From CAZDQL01 sp964507325 (lineage in GTDB: Bacteria; Planctomycetota; UBA1135; GCA-002686595), in the NCBI GenBank assembly GCA_964507325.1, contig CAZDQL010000026.1:4113-68112 (forward strand): a DNA stretch of 64,000 nt. Direction: 5' to 3'. The notes below the pieces were generated by a model that was not told where the DNA came from, did no database searches, and saw nothing but the letters and a program-made list of their open reading frames with translations. Positions within the stretch are counted from its first letter, which is position 1, and every line of letters begins with the position of its first letter. Below, piece by piece: positions 50,726-59,571 of the stretch. A program made the position numbers and the translations under genes.

Positions 50726-51933
50726 TAGCGCGCCGCCTCCAAGACCTCATCGTCCGTGAGCTGCCGCGACGAGGTCTTGGCTCTCTCGAGCACCGCTTGT
50801 ACGCGTTCTTCGGTGGGCTCGATCTCGTGCTTCTTGAGCACCCAGACGACGTTGGACTTGCCGCTCATCGGCCCCACGGCGATCACCTGCTCCAGGCCGA
50901 AGAGATCCGCCGGCACGCCCGAGTAGACACGGTTCGCCAGCCAGTGGTCGCCCTTGTGGAAGGCCTTGATCACCGCCGCCGCGTGGACGCCGGTGGAGGT
51001 CTCGAAGGCGTCCTTGCCGAAGACCGGGTAGTTGGGGCCCACCGGGACACCCACGTACTCGGAAGCCTTGCGCACGTACTCACCCAGGTGGGACAGGTCG
51101 CGTTCGATCCAGCCGAGTAGCCGCAGGTTGACCAGGAGCAGATCCATCTCGGCGTTCCCGGTGCGCTCCCCGACACCCATCGCCGTGCCGTGGATGCGCG
51201 TGGCGCCGGCCTCGATCGCGGCGATCGAGTTGACCAGCGCCAGACCGCGGTCGCGGTGTCCGTGCCAATCGATCCCCACGTCGGCGCCGGTCTCCTCGAC
51301 GATCCCCTTGACGAAGGACACCAGGCGCCGCACCCCCGAGGGCGTGGCGTGCCCGGTGGTGTCGCAGACGCAGATGCGCTGTGCCCCGGCCTCGATGGCG
51401 GTGGTGTAGAGGGCGCGCACGTGCTCGGGCTGGGCGCGGGTCGTGTCCTCGGTCACGAACATCACCGGCAGCTCTTCACGCATGCAGAACTCGACCGCCT
51501 CGCGCACCAGCTTCAGCATCGCGTCGAACTGCCACCCCTCGGCGAACTGCCGGATGGGGCTCGATCCGATGAAGGCGCAGACCTCGACCGGAGCGCCGAC
51601 CGCCTGCTGGACCTGGGCCGCCGGCTCGATGTCGCCGATCATCGTCCTGCAGGCGACGTTGGGCGTGATGCGCATCCCCTGCATCTCGCGGCACAGGGCG
51701 AGGATGTGCTCGCGCGCCTTGGCGCTGGCACCGGGGAGCCCGATGTCGGCCGTGTCGATGCCGAGCTCCTCCATCAGGTGCACCAGCTCGAGCTTCTCGC
51801 CCAGCTCGGGGTCGCGCGCGGAGGGACTCTGCAGGCCGTCCCGCAGGGTTTCGTCGTCGAGCTGGATCGGGACAGCGGTGCTCGGCTCCTCGTTCCAATC
51901 GTGGATCAGAGCTTCGTTGGTGACGTCGGGCAT
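50725..51933 (-). CDS. 2-isopropylmalate/homocitrate synthase-type acyltransferase (HMGL family)
   Basis: A 402-residue TIM-barrel enzyme of the HMGL-like family that condenses acetyl-CoA with a 2-oxoacid. Motifs: DDETLRDGLQSPSA at the N-terminus, CVCDTTGHATPSG, the metal-binding HGHRDRGLAL, and HGTAMGVGERTGNAEMD. Length suggests an isopropylmalate, homocitrate or citramalate synthase without the C-terminal allosteric LeuA domain. TAGAAT (minus strand, 51966-51961) is a likely -10 box. No leucine or lysine genes adjoin it, so the exact oxoacid remains open. Confidence 0.82.
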   Translation of the reverse strand: MPDVTNEALIHDWNEEPSTAVPIQLDDETLRDGLQSPSARDPELGEKLELVHLMEELGIDTADIGLPGASAKAREHILALCREMQGMRITPNVACRTMIGDIEPAAQVQQAVGAPVEVCAFIGSSPIRQFAEGWQFDAMLKLVREAVEFCMREELPVMFVTEDTTRAQPEHVRALYTTAIEAGAQRICVCDTTGHATPSGVRRLVSFVKGIVEETGADVGIDWHGHRDRGLALVNSIAAIEAGATRIHGTAMGVGERTGNAEMDLLLVNLRLLGWIERDLSHLGEYVRKASEYVGVPVGPNYPVFGKDAFETSTGVHAAAVIKAFHKGDHWLANRVYSGVPADLFGLEQVIAVGPMSGKSNVVWVLKKHEIEPTEERVQAVLERAKTSSRQLTDDEVLEAAR

Positions 51934-51976
51934 AGGATGGGCTCCCTGGTTCGGCCCGGCATTCTATCCAAGCTAG

Positions 51977-52011
51977 ATCGGGCGCGCGACGGAGCCCGCC
52001 GCGCGCCCGAT
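51977..52011. terminator. Hairpin downstream of the pseudopilin gene
   Basis: A perfect 12-base inverted repeat, ATCGGGCGCGCG (51977-51988) with CGCGCGCCCGAT (52000-52011), lies about 50 bases past the minus-strand pseudopilin stop and just before the -10 box of the HMGL-family gene. No T-run follows. Confidence 0.6.
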
Positions 52012-52059
52012 GCGATTCACCCCGGGGGGGTGTGCTTTAGCCCCAGATCCCGGCTGGGA

Positions 52060-52629
52060 TCAGCGGTAGATCAGGATCCACATGTAGCGGCTGGAGGAGC
52101 TCCAGCGCACCCGACCGGTGAAGGTCCAATCACCGTTGATGCCCGCGTCGAGGGCGTCGTCGATCTTGACGGCGCTGGCCTCGTCCACTCCGGAGAGCCA
52201 CAGCATGTTGGCGCTCGTGGTGACGTCGGTCGTGCCGTCCCCGTCGACGTCGAAGCCGTTGATCCAGCTTTTGGCCGTGGGGGTGTTGTAGAGGTGCAGG
52301 CTCCCGTAGGGGTTGGAGTTGTTGTGGCTCAGCGGCCCGTCGATGTAGGGGCCGGTCCAACCGGTCGTGGTCTGGTCGGCCGAGAGCTTGCGGTGCGTTC
52401 CGGTGTAGTTGGTGTACTCGTACGCGTACTGCCCCGTATCGGCGTGGTGCAGTGCACAGGCGGTCTTCAACGCGTCGACGAGCTGAAGCACCTTGGTGAC
52501 CTTGCTCTTCTCCACGACGCTTCCGGAGCGGAAGCTCACGATCCCCACCAGGATGGCCAGGATGGTCATGGTCACCACGAGCTCGATGAGCGAGAAGCCG
52601 GCACGCCGGCGGCGGAGGGTGCTTTGCAT
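52060..52629 (-). CDS. Type IV pilin-like / type II secretion pseudopilin
   Basis: A 189-residue protein with a class III prepilin leader: MQSTLRRRRAGFSLIELVVTMTILAILVGIV, cleaved after Gly11, with Glu5 of the mature chain. The C-terminal head has a YGSLHLYNTPTAKSW segment and a FDVDGDGTTDVTTSANMLW stretch typical of planctomycete prepilins. Likely a GspG/GspH-like component of secretion or pili. It is a single-gene unit with no gsp neighbours here. Confidence 0.85.
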   Translation of the reverse strand: MQSTLRRRRAGFSLIELVVTMTILAILVGIVSFRSGSVVEKSKVTKVLQLVDALKTACALHHADTGQYAYEYTNYTGTHRKLSADQTTTGWTGPYIDGPLSHNNSNPYGSLHLYNTPTAKSWINGFDVDGDGTTDVTTSANMLWLSGVDEASAVKIDDALDAGINGDWTFTGRVRWSSSSRYMWILIYR

Positions 52630-52783
52630 GGGATTGGGGGTTCGGGTCGACGACTCCGTGGGGAGCTGGCTGCACTCGCGTGGGTGATTCCCAGGTTTCG
52701 ACTTGTTCACCCCAGGCCTTGAGCGAATTCCAAAGGCCCCCCCGCGCGTAGCCGAGGCCCCCTCCCACGGGTAGCCTCTCGAG

Positions 52784-54118
52784 GTGAGATCACCCTGCGT
52801 GCAGAAATTCGGCGGCGCCGCCCTGGCCGATGGGGCCGGCGTGGAGCGGGCTTGCCACCTGGTGGCCGCCAGCCGCGAGAGGCGCGGGACCGGGCCTGTA
52901 GTGGTCGTGAGCGCCCATTCGGGGGTGACCGACCGGCTCGAGGAGCTGGCGCGCGCCGCGGCCGGGGGGTCCTACTCCCTCGATCGAGTGCGAATCCGAC
53001 ATCGAAGCCTGCTGGCCGAGCTCGGCCTGGCGAGCGACCTCCTGGACCGCTACTGGCGCGAGCTGGCGAGCCTTCTTGGGGGGGTGCAGGATCGGAGGCG
53101 GGTGGAGGCGGCGGAGCTCGACCTGGTGCTCAGCTACGGCGAGCGCCTCTCGGCCCGCATCGTCGCCCGCGTGCTCGCCCGCCTGGGGATCCCCGCGACC
53201 CCCGTCGATGCCTGGGACCTGGGGCTCCTGACCGATTCCCGCCACGGCAGCGCGCGGCCCCTGGAGGGGATCGCCGACTCGATTCGAGACGCCCTGGCCC
53301 AGGTCCCCGGCGTGGCGGTCGTCACGGGGTTCCTGGCCAAGGACCGGCGGGGCAACCTGACCACCCTGGGACGCGACGGGTCCGACCTCACCGCCGCCCT
53401 GATCGCCGAGGCGCTCGGGGCCTGCGAGCTGCAGTACTGGAAGACGGTGCCGGGGATCCTCTCCGCCGATCCCGAGGTGATTGCGGGGGCCCACCTGCTC
53501 GAGGCGGTGACCCCCCTCGAGGCCGCCGAGCTCGCCTTCCACGGGGCGCAGATCCTGCACCCCGCGGCGGTGGCGCCGGCTCGCCGGGCACGGGTGCCGA
53601 TCCGCGTCGCCGACGTCCGCGCTCCCGAGGCCCCCGGCACTCGCTTCAGGGAGGAGGTGGCGCGCTCTGCTCCGATCGCCCTCGCCACCCGCCGCGACGT
53701 CTTGGCCCTGCGCATCGAGGTCCCGAGCCCCGGCCAGCGTGGAGAGCGCGCCGCGCGCCTCTTCACGGTGCTCGATGCCCACGGGGTCACGCACGGCCTG
53801 ACCTTCGCCGACGGCTGCATGGTGGAGGCCCTGGTCGAACCGGGCCCCAGCGTGCCCGCGGCCCTGGCCGACCTGGCCGGGGAGACCTCGATCGAGCGCG
53901 ACCTGGCCACCCTGGCCCTGGTGGGGGAGGGGATCGGAGGCGATGGAGCGCTGGCCCGCGAGGTCCTCGCGACCCTCGAGGGCGTCGCCGTCGAGCCGCG
54001 TCGCCTCGCCCTCAGCGGACGCGCGGCGAGCCTGGCGGTCGCCGTCGCCCGCGGCGACCTGCCGCGGGCCGCTGGAGCGCTGCACGACAGCCTGGTGGCG
54101 GCTCGGGTCGAGAATTGA
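52784..54118 (+). CDS. Aspartokinase
   Basis: A 444-residue enzyme that phosphorylates aspartate for lysine, threonine and methionine synthesis. N-terminal amino-acid-kinase motifs CVQKFGGAALADGAG, VVVVSAHSGVTDRL, LSYGERLSARI and FLAKDRRGNLTTLGRDGSDLTAA are present; the C-terminal third carries two ACT-type regulatory domains (VLALRIEVPSPG..., LATLALVGEGIGG...). The GTG at 52784 lies six bases after a TAGCCT box, suggesting a leaderless mRNA. Stands alone. Confidence 0.9.
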   Translation: MRSPCVQKFGGAALADGAGVERACHLVAASRERRGTGPVVVVSAHSGVTDRLEELARAAAGGSYSLDRVRIRHRSLLAELGLASDLLDRYWRELASLLGGVQDRRRVEAAELDLVLSYGERLSARIVARVLARLGIPATPVDAWDLGLLTDSRHGSARPLEGIADSIRDALAQVPGVAVVTGFLAKDRRGNLTTLGRDGSDLTAALIAEALGACELQYWKTVPGILSADPEVIAGAHLLEAVTPLEAAELAFHGAQILHPAAVAPARRARVPIRVADVRAPEAPGTRFREEVARSAPIALATRRDVLALRIEVPSPGQRGERAARLFTVLDAHGVTHGLTFADGCMVEALVEPGPSVPAALADLAGETSIERDLATLALVGEGIGGDGALAREVLATLEGVAVEPRRLALSGRAASLAVAVARGDLPRAAGALHDSLVAARVEN

Positions 54119-54167
54119 CCAGCCGAAGCGGGGCTCCTCGCCTCCGCCTTTGCCAGACTGGCGCGCC

Positions 54168-55541
54168 ATGTGTGGGGCCGAGAGCGAAGCCCAACAGGGA
54201 CCGAAGGAATTCCGCGAGCTGCTGGAGCGGTCGCCCGCCCAAGCCGCGGCGTTCCTGGTCGACGTGCACCCCGCCGACGCGGCCGATTGGCTGAACGACG
54301 TCGACGCCGCCGACGCCAGACGGGTCTTCGACGATCTCGATGCGGAGCTACAGGCCGCCATCCTCGAGCACGCCGACGAGCCGATGGTGCACGAGCTCGT
54401 CGCGCCGTTGTCCCCCGAAGCCCTGAGGGAGATCGTCGAGGAGCTCCCCTCCGACGAGGCGGTCGACGTCCTGGCCGAGGTCGACGAGCGCGTGGCGGAG
54501 GACGTGCTCGAAGCGATCGAGGACGAGACCGCCCAGGAGCTGCGCGACCTCGCCGCCCACGACCCCGAGGTCGCCGGCGGGGTGATGACCACCGACTTCG
54601 TCACCGCCGAGGTGGGCAGCCGTATCGGCGACGCCGTCAAGGCGGTCAAGAAGGAGGGGGAAGAGGACGAGGAGGGGCTGGGGGTCTTCGTGATCGACGG
54701 GGAGGGGCGTCCGATCGGCTACCTCTCCGAACACGCGCTCCTGTCCAACAGCATCCACGATGCGGTGGCGGACGTGATGGTGGCTCCCTTCCTCGTCAGC
54801 GTCGACGAGGACCGCGAGGAGGCCGCCGGCATCATCACCAAGTACGGACTGAATGCCCTGGCGGTGGTGGGGGACGAGGGGGTCCTCCTGGGGGTGATCT
54901 CCGCCGACGACGCCCAGGAGATCCTCGAGGAGGAAGTCACCGAGGACGTCCACCGTCTGGTCGGTACTAGCGGCGTGCAGCAGACGCGGCTGCCGATCCT
55001 GACCCGCGTGCGCCAGCGCCTCCCGCTCATGGCGGTGACGGTGGCCGGCGGCCTGGCGAGCGCCAAGCTGCTCTCCTTGTTCATCCCCGAGCAGGCCGAC
55101 GGGGCCGAGTTTCAGGCGATCTTGCGTTACCTGCCCTTGATCGTAGGGTTGGCGGGCAACGTGGGAGTGCAGTCCTCGACGATCCTGGTGCGCGCCTTCG
55201 CCACCAAGGAGGTCGAGCCGGACCGCGAGCTGTCCGTGCTGGGGGCCGAGGTCGGCGTCGGCGCCATCATCGGTCTGTTCTGCGGGCTGGCCACCCTCTT
55301 CGTAGCCGCGGGGATGGAGGGCGTAGCGGGGCCGAACTGGGGCCTGGGGTACTCCGTCGGCCTGGCGATCGTCGCCGCGGTGGTCTGGGCCGCGCTGCTC
55401 GGCTGCGTCGTGCCGATGGGGTGCCGGCGGCTGGGGATCGATCCGGCGATCGTGGCAGGGCCGTTCCTGATCTGCCTCTCCGACATCTCCGGAGTGGGGA
55501 TCTACATCGTCGTGGCCAGCCTGCTCTTGGGGTTGGGGTAG
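54168..55541 (+). CDS. mgtE: Magnesium transporter MgtE
   Basis: A 457-residue homodimeric Mg2+ channel. The N-terminal superhelical domain (LLERSPAQAAAFLVDVHPADAADWLND), two CBS domains (about 130-260), the plug helix and five membrane segments from about residue 283 are visible, with the pore motifs GNVGVQSSTILVRA and the late Asp in ICLSDISGVGIY. The ATG at 54168 opens the conserved region. Signal peptidase follows seven bases after. Confidence 0.92.
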   Translation: MCGAESEAQQGPKEFRELLERSPAQAAAFLVDVHPADAADWLNDVDAADARRVFDDLDAELQAAILEHADEPMVHELVAPLSPEALREIVEELPSDEAVDVLAEVDERVAEDVLEAIEDETAQELRDLAAHDPEVAGGVMTTDFVTAEVGSRIGDAVKAVKKEGEEDEEGLGVFVIDGEGRPIGYLSEHALLSNSIHDAVADVMVAPFLVSVDEDREEAAGIITKYGLNALAVVGDEGVLLGVISADDAQEILEEEVTEDVHRLVGTSGVQQTRLPILTRVRQRLPLMAVTVAGGLASAKLLSLFIPEQADGAEFQAILRYLPLIVGLAGNVGVQSSTILVRAFATKEVEPDRELSVLGAEVGVGAIIGLFCGLATLFVAAGMEGVAGPNWGLGYSVGLAIVAAVVWAALLGCVVPMGCRRLGIDPAIVAGPFLICLSDISGVGIYIVVASLLLGLG

Positions 55542-55548
55542 CGTCCAG

Positions 55549-56694
55549 GTGGCCAGTCGCAGGGTGAAACGTCTGCTGTGGGTCCTGGCGACCTGTCTGG
55601 TGATCGTCCTGGGCCTGCGGACCTTCGTGGGCGACTTCTACTACGTCACCTCGTCGTCGATGCTGCCCGCCATCGGGCCCGACGAGCTGATCGCGGTGCG
55701 CTACGATCAGAGCCCCCCCGAGAGGCTCGAGATGGTGGTGGCCAGGGTGGACGGGGAGTACGTCGTCAAACGCGCGGCCGGCATCGGCGGCAAGGCGGGC
55801 GAGAACCTGATGATCGACGAGGCCGGCGACCTGGTCATCGACGGTGCCCACCTGCCCCCCGATCTCGTGCGCCCACGGGTGCTCGTCTTCGATTCGCGTC
55901 ACCAACAGATCTCACGCCACTTCAGCCGCGGCAGCTCGGCGGGGGACCCCTGGACGGAGCAGGCCGACGGAGTGATCGAGCTCGACGCGAGCGCCATCCT
56001 GCCCGGCTACGAGGCGGGACTGATGCGCTACCACCAGCGCCTGCACGACCACCACCTGAATGCGGACTGGACGCTGGTCGAGGGGCAATACGACGTGCAC
56101 GACTGGGTCCTGGAGTTTCAGGTCTCGGTGGTCGAGCCCGGCGGGGTGTTGCGCGCGGCGTTGGTCGAGCAGGGGGACACCTTCTGGCTCGTGGCGGACC
56201 TCACCCAGCAGGGGACGACCACCGCCATGCTGGTGCGCGACGCGGACTCGGAGCTCTCCGAGCTGGGACGCGTGGAGGTGCCCCTGCCCCAGGGTGACTG
56301 GACGCCCGTCTCCTTCTCCAACATCGACAACCACCTGCGCGTCCTCTGGGGGGATCCCCCGGTGGTCCTGGAGGCGAGCTACGACACGAACACCTCCCAC
56401 CCTCGCGACGGCATGCAGGAGGGTCGCAGTTGGGGGGCGCGCATCAAGCTGGGGGGCGAGGGGTGCCGCTTCCGCCTGCGCGACGTACGCGTCCTGCGCG
56501 ACCTGCACTACACCGGCCGCGGGGACTACGGGATCCGCAAGCGCTACTTCGTGCAGCCCGGCGAGGTGTTCCTCCTCGGCGACAACTCCGCCGACAGCCT
56601 CGACTCCCGCGAGATCGGCGCCATCCCCGACGGCCAGATCGTTGGCCGCCCGGCGGCGGTGATCTGGCCTCCGGCGGCGATGCGCTGGCTGTGA
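55549..56694 (+). CDS. lepB: Signal peptidase I with inserted LamG-like domain
   Basis: A 381-residue S26 signal peptidase. After a membrane helix (LLWVLATCLVIVLGL), Ser37 in SSSMLPAI and Lys74 in GEYVVKRAAGIGG form the catalytic dyad, and GDNSADSLDSREIG is box E near the C-terminus. Between them, from about residue 120 to 320, lies a beta-rich insertion (DWVLEFQVSVVEPGGVLRAALVE, WTPVSFSNIDNHLRVLWGD) resembling a laminin-G/concanavalin-like jelly roll. A normal short enzyme lacks this. The start is a GTG at 55549. It should act on the periplasmic face of the inner membrane. Confidence 0.88.
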   Translation: MASRRVKRLLWVLATCLVIVLGLRTFVGDFYYVTSSSMLPAIGPDELIAVRYDQSPPERLEMVVARVDGEYVVKRAAGIGGKAGENLMIDEAGDLVIDGAHLPPDLVRPRVLVFDSRHQQISRHFSRGSSAGDPWTEQADGVIELDASAILPGYEAGLMRYHQRLHDHHLNADWTLVEGQYDVHDWVLEFQVSVVEPGGVLRAALVEQGDTFWLVADLTQQGTTTAMLVRDADSELSELGRVEVPLPQGDWTPVSFSNIDNHLRVLWGDPPVVLEASYDTNTSHPRDGMQEGRSWGARIKLGGEGCRFRLRDVRVLRDLHYTGRGDYGIRKRYFVQPGEVFLLGDNSADSLDSREIGAIPDGQIVGRPAAVIWPPAAMRWL

Positions 56695-56719
56695 GCGGAG
56701 CGCGGACGGGTCGCGCGAC

Positions 56720-57382
56720 CTAGCGACCGCCCACCACGTCCCAGACCGCCGACAGCACTTCCACGTAGGCGTTTCCCCACGCTCCCTCGCGGAAGAAGGC
56801 CGTCTCCATCCCCGGCCGGCCGATGAACGGGCGCAGGATCCAGGCGAGCTGGATGGCGACGAAGACGTACAGGACCAGCCAGAACACCAGTCCGACCCGG
56901 TGGCGCGGGTTCGAGGCGATCAGCGGCCGGTAGTGGCGCGCCAGCGTCCAGTGACCAGCGGCGCTGGCCAAGGCGAAGGCGGCGCCGTTGAGCACCTTCG
57001 CAAAGGGGTAGAAGCCGGTCGACGCGTAGCCGAGGGCGGTGATCGGAGCCAGACTCGCGAGACACACCGCCAGGGTCCCCTGGGCAGCCAGCACTCCGCG
57101 CAGGGCGGCCTGCAGGTCGTCGCGCAGGCCCAGGATCGTGTTGATCACGAAGAAGTTCGGCAGCACCACCACCATGGCGCAGGCGAGCAGCAGCGGCACC
57201 TTCAACCCGGAGTACAAGCTCTGCAGGGGCCGGCCGCCGTACCAACCCATCACCGCTCCGTAGAGGAAGCCCGCCACCGCCGCCACGACCACAACGGTCC
57301 GCCACGGCAGTCTCGCGCGCTCGATCGCGAAGGCCCCCTCGGCGCGCAGCAGGTCGTCGACCGGGGCGAGCAGGGTGCTCAT
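56720..57382 (-). CDS. Polytopic membrane protein, paralogue of the adjacent gene
   Basis: A 220-residue protein with about five membrane segments. It shares with the next gene the order LKVPLLLACAMVVVLPNFFVINTILG, LASLAPITALGYASTGFYPFAKVLN and LAWILRPFIGRPGMETAFFREG. I do not recognise an assigned function. Its ATG overlaps the stop of the paralogue by one base (TGATG). Located in the inner membrane by prediction. Confidence 0.75.
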   Translation of the reverse strand: MSTLLAPVDDLLRAEGAFAIERARLPWRTVVVVAAVAGFLYGAVMGWYGGRPLQSLYSGLKVPLLLACAMVVVLPNFFVINTILGLRDDLQAALRGVLAAQGTLAVCLASLAPITALGYASTGFYPFAKVLNGAAFALASAAGHWTLARHYRPLIASNPRHRVGLVFWLVLYVFVAIQLAWILRPFIGRPGMETAFFREGAWGNAYVEVLSAVWDVVGGR

Positions 57383-58236
57383 CAGAAGAGCTCGCCGAGG
57401 GACTTGAAGAAGTCCAGCACGATGTTGGACTCCCGCTCGCGGAACCACTCGACGGGCAGGTCGGGGGAGCCGATGAAGGGGCGCAGGATCCAGCCCATCT
57501 GCGCGCCGACGGTTCCGTAGATCAGGAGCCAGACCGTGAACACGCGCCGCGACAGGACCGTCTGGGGGCTGGTTCGGATGCGCGCTCGGACCTGATGGGC
57601 GGCAGGCTGAGGCGCGGAGGCCTGCGGTGCATCGGGATCAGGCTCCTCTTCTCCGCCCGCGGGTGGCTTGGGGGGGTCCGGTGCCCGCACCTCATCGGGG
57701 TCCTCCAGCACGGTCGTGAGCGCCTGGTGCAGGAACGCCAGACCGACCAACCCCGACACCGCGAAGAAGAACACGTTCAGCACCTTCATGAACGGGTAGC
57801 TATCGGTGGAGAGGGTGAAGAACGCCGTCACGGGTCCCAAGCTGGCCAGCACCGCCAGGTGCACCGCGATCGCGCCCAGCAGCAGTCGCAGGGTGTCGGC
57901 CCCTCGAATCCGCATGCGGCAGAGGGCGGAGGAGACGTACAGGGAGGGGAAGGTGACGAGGAGTGTGAGCAGGAAGAGCAACGGGACCTTCAGCGCGGTG
58001 GCGACGAGCTGCCGCACCCCCTCCGTGTCCCGCACGCTGAGGGCGTAGAGCCCCATCATCAGGCCGTAGAAGGCTCCCAAGACCAGGCAGGCGTAGACCA
58101 GGGTGCGGACCGGGACGTCGATGCGCCCCGCCTGCAGGTCTTCCTTGCGCGTGTAGCCCCCGCGCAGGAGTCGATCGATGTCGGCGATGAGGCGCCGCAC
58201 CCCGTGTGTGCTCTCTCGGTCCGGTTGGCTCGTCAT
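57382..58236 (-). CDS. Polytopic membrane protein, larger paralogue
   Basis: A 284-residue paralogue of the following gene (LKVPLLFLLTLLVTFPSLYVSSALC, LASLGPVTAFFTLSTDSYPFMKVLN, MGWILRPFIGSPDLPVEWFRER). It has an extra Pro/Glu-rich cytoplasmic loop near residues 185-225 (EVRAPDPPKPPAGGEEEPDPDAPQ region). Function unknown. It is divergent from the ECF sigma gene with about 100 bases between starts, so it may belong to that sigma factor's target set, but this is only positional. Confidence 0.75.
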   Translation of the reverse strand: MTSQPDRESTHGVRRLIADIDRLLRGGYTRKEDLQAGRIDVPVRTLVYACLVLGAFYGLMMGLYALSVRDTEGVRQLVATALKVPLLFLLTLLVTFPSLYVSSALCRMRIRGADTLRLLLGAIAVHLAVLASLGPVTAFFTLSTDSYPFMKVLNVFFFAVSGLVGLAFLHQALTTVLEDPDEVRAPDPPKPPAGGEEEPDPDAPQASAPQPAAHQVRARIRTSPQTVLSRRVFTVWLLIYGTVGAQMGWILRPFIGSPDLPVEWFRERESNIVLDFFKSLGELF

Positions 58237-58344
58237 GACTCCACTCCTCGGGCATTGAAGTGTAGTCCCTGCTGCTCAGAGGTGGAGCAAGAGCGCTATC
58301 CTGGCCGAAACCCTCCCGCCCCTAGTGGGTTGGATCCCGTGTCC

Positions 58345-58947
58345 ATGGACGAGACCGGAGCCGCGGATTCCGGAGCCCGGCTGATGGTGGCCTGGCAGGC
58401 CGGCGACGAGGGCGCTTTCGATCGATTGGTCGAGGCGTACTCGGGTCGCGTCTACGCCCTCTTGACCCGCTTCCTCGGCCGCCACCCCGCCCGGGAGGAC
58501 CTCGTCCAGGAGACCTTCCTGAGGGTGATTCGAGCCCGCGAGCGCTACGAACCCGCGGCGCGTTTCACTACCTGGCTGTACCGCATCGTGTTCAACCTGG
58601 CCGTCAACGAGACCGAGCGTTCCACCGCGCGCAGGGAGCTGCCCTTCGATCTGCCGTCGCAGGGCGCAGGGGAAGAACGCGCCGTGGACGTCCTGGATGG
58701 AGAGGCTCCCGATCCCTCCGATGGACTGGCGCGCGCCGACGTGGTGGCGGCCGTGCGCGCGGCGATCGCCGCTCTGCCCGACAAGCAACGCATGGCCATG
58801 GTCCTGGCCAAGTACGATGGGCTCTCCTACGCGGAGATCGGCAACGTGCTGGGGTCCAGCGAGAAGGCCATCAAGTCCCTGATCCACCGCGCGCGGGAGA
58901 ACCTGCGCGTGCGCCTGGCCCCCTACCTGGCGGAGGAGCTGGCATGA
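58345..58947 (+). CDS. ECF-family RNA polymerase sigma factor
   Basis: A 200-residue sigma factor. Region 2 is present (FDRLVEAYSGRVYALLTRFLG, REDLVQETFLRVIRARERYEPAARFTTWLYRIVFNLAVNE) and region 4 is the C-terminal helix-turn-helix (LPDKQRMAMVLAKYDGLSYAEIGNVLGSSEKAIKSLIHRARENLR). No sigma 1.1 or 3 region is present. A GTG at 58339 is an alternative start. Its stop overlaps the start of the anti-sigma gene (ATGA). Confidence 0.92.
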   Translation: MDETGAADSGARLMVAWQAGDEGAFDRLVEAYSGRVYALLTRFLGRHPAREDLVQETFLRVIRARERYEPAARFTTWLYRIVFNLAVNETERSTARRELPFDLPSQGAGEERAVDVLDGEAPDPSDGLARADVVAAVRAAIAALPDKQRMAMVLAKYDGLSYAEIGNVLGSSEKAIKSLIHRARENLRVRLAPYLAEELA

Positions 58948-59561
58948 ACGACTGCACCCGATTCCGCCGCCTGCTCGAGGCGCGCCTGGCGGGGAGCCCC
59001 GACCCCGAAGGTCTGCGCGAGCTGGGTTGGCACGAGCACATCTCCACCTGCGCAGCCTGCCGCGAGATGCTCGCACAGGAGGAGGCCCTCGAGCTGCTGC
59101 TCGCCTCCCTCCCCGAACCGAAGCTACCCCCCGCGCTCACCGCACGGGTCCTGGCCCGTCTGCGGGCGCGGTCGGAGGACGCGCTGGATCGCCTGCTCGA
59201 GTTGGACGACGTACAGGTCCCCGCCGGGCTCTCCCAACGCGTCTTGGCGGGGGTGGCCGCTGCGCGCGCCCCTCGACCGCGCGCCCTGCCGGCGCGTCCG
59301 CGACGCATCCCGCGCTGGCTGGCGGCGGCGGCGCTGCTGCTCGTCGGCGTCGGGGTGGCTTGGCGTCTGATGCGCTCCTCCGACGACGGATCCAGCGGGG
59401 GGGAAGAGGTGAGGATCGCCCAGGCGCAGGACGAGGAGCTGATCCCCTGGCTCGAGGTGCTCGAGCACTGGGAAGGCCTGCAGGAGCTCGAGCCGGTGGA
59501 AGCCGAGATCCTGGCCCATTTCGACACCAGCGACGAAGCCGCCCTCGAGGAGGGCTCCTGA
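58944..59561 (+). CDS. Anti-sigma factor with zinc-finger domain
   Basis: A 205-residue membrane-bound anti-sigma factor. Zinc motif HxxxCxxC is His32-I-S-T-Cys36-A-A-Cys39 in the N-terminal cytoplasmic part, followed by an Ala/Leu/Arg-rich linker, one membrane helix (WLAAAALLLVGVGVAWRLM, about 124-143) and a short periplasmic tail. It should bind the overlapping ECF sigma factor and release it on an envelope signal. Confidence 0.9.
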   Translation: MNDCTRFRRLLEARLAGSPDPEGLRELGWHEHISTCAACREMLAQEEALELLLASLPEPKLPPALTARVLARLRARSEDALDRLLELDDVQVPAGLSQRVLAGVAAARAPRPRALPARPRRIPRWLAAAALLLVGVGVAWRLMRSSDDGSSGGEEVRIAQAQDEELIPWLEVLEHWEGLQELEPVEAEILAHFDTSDEAALEEGS

Positions 59562-59571
59562 GGAACCCGAC

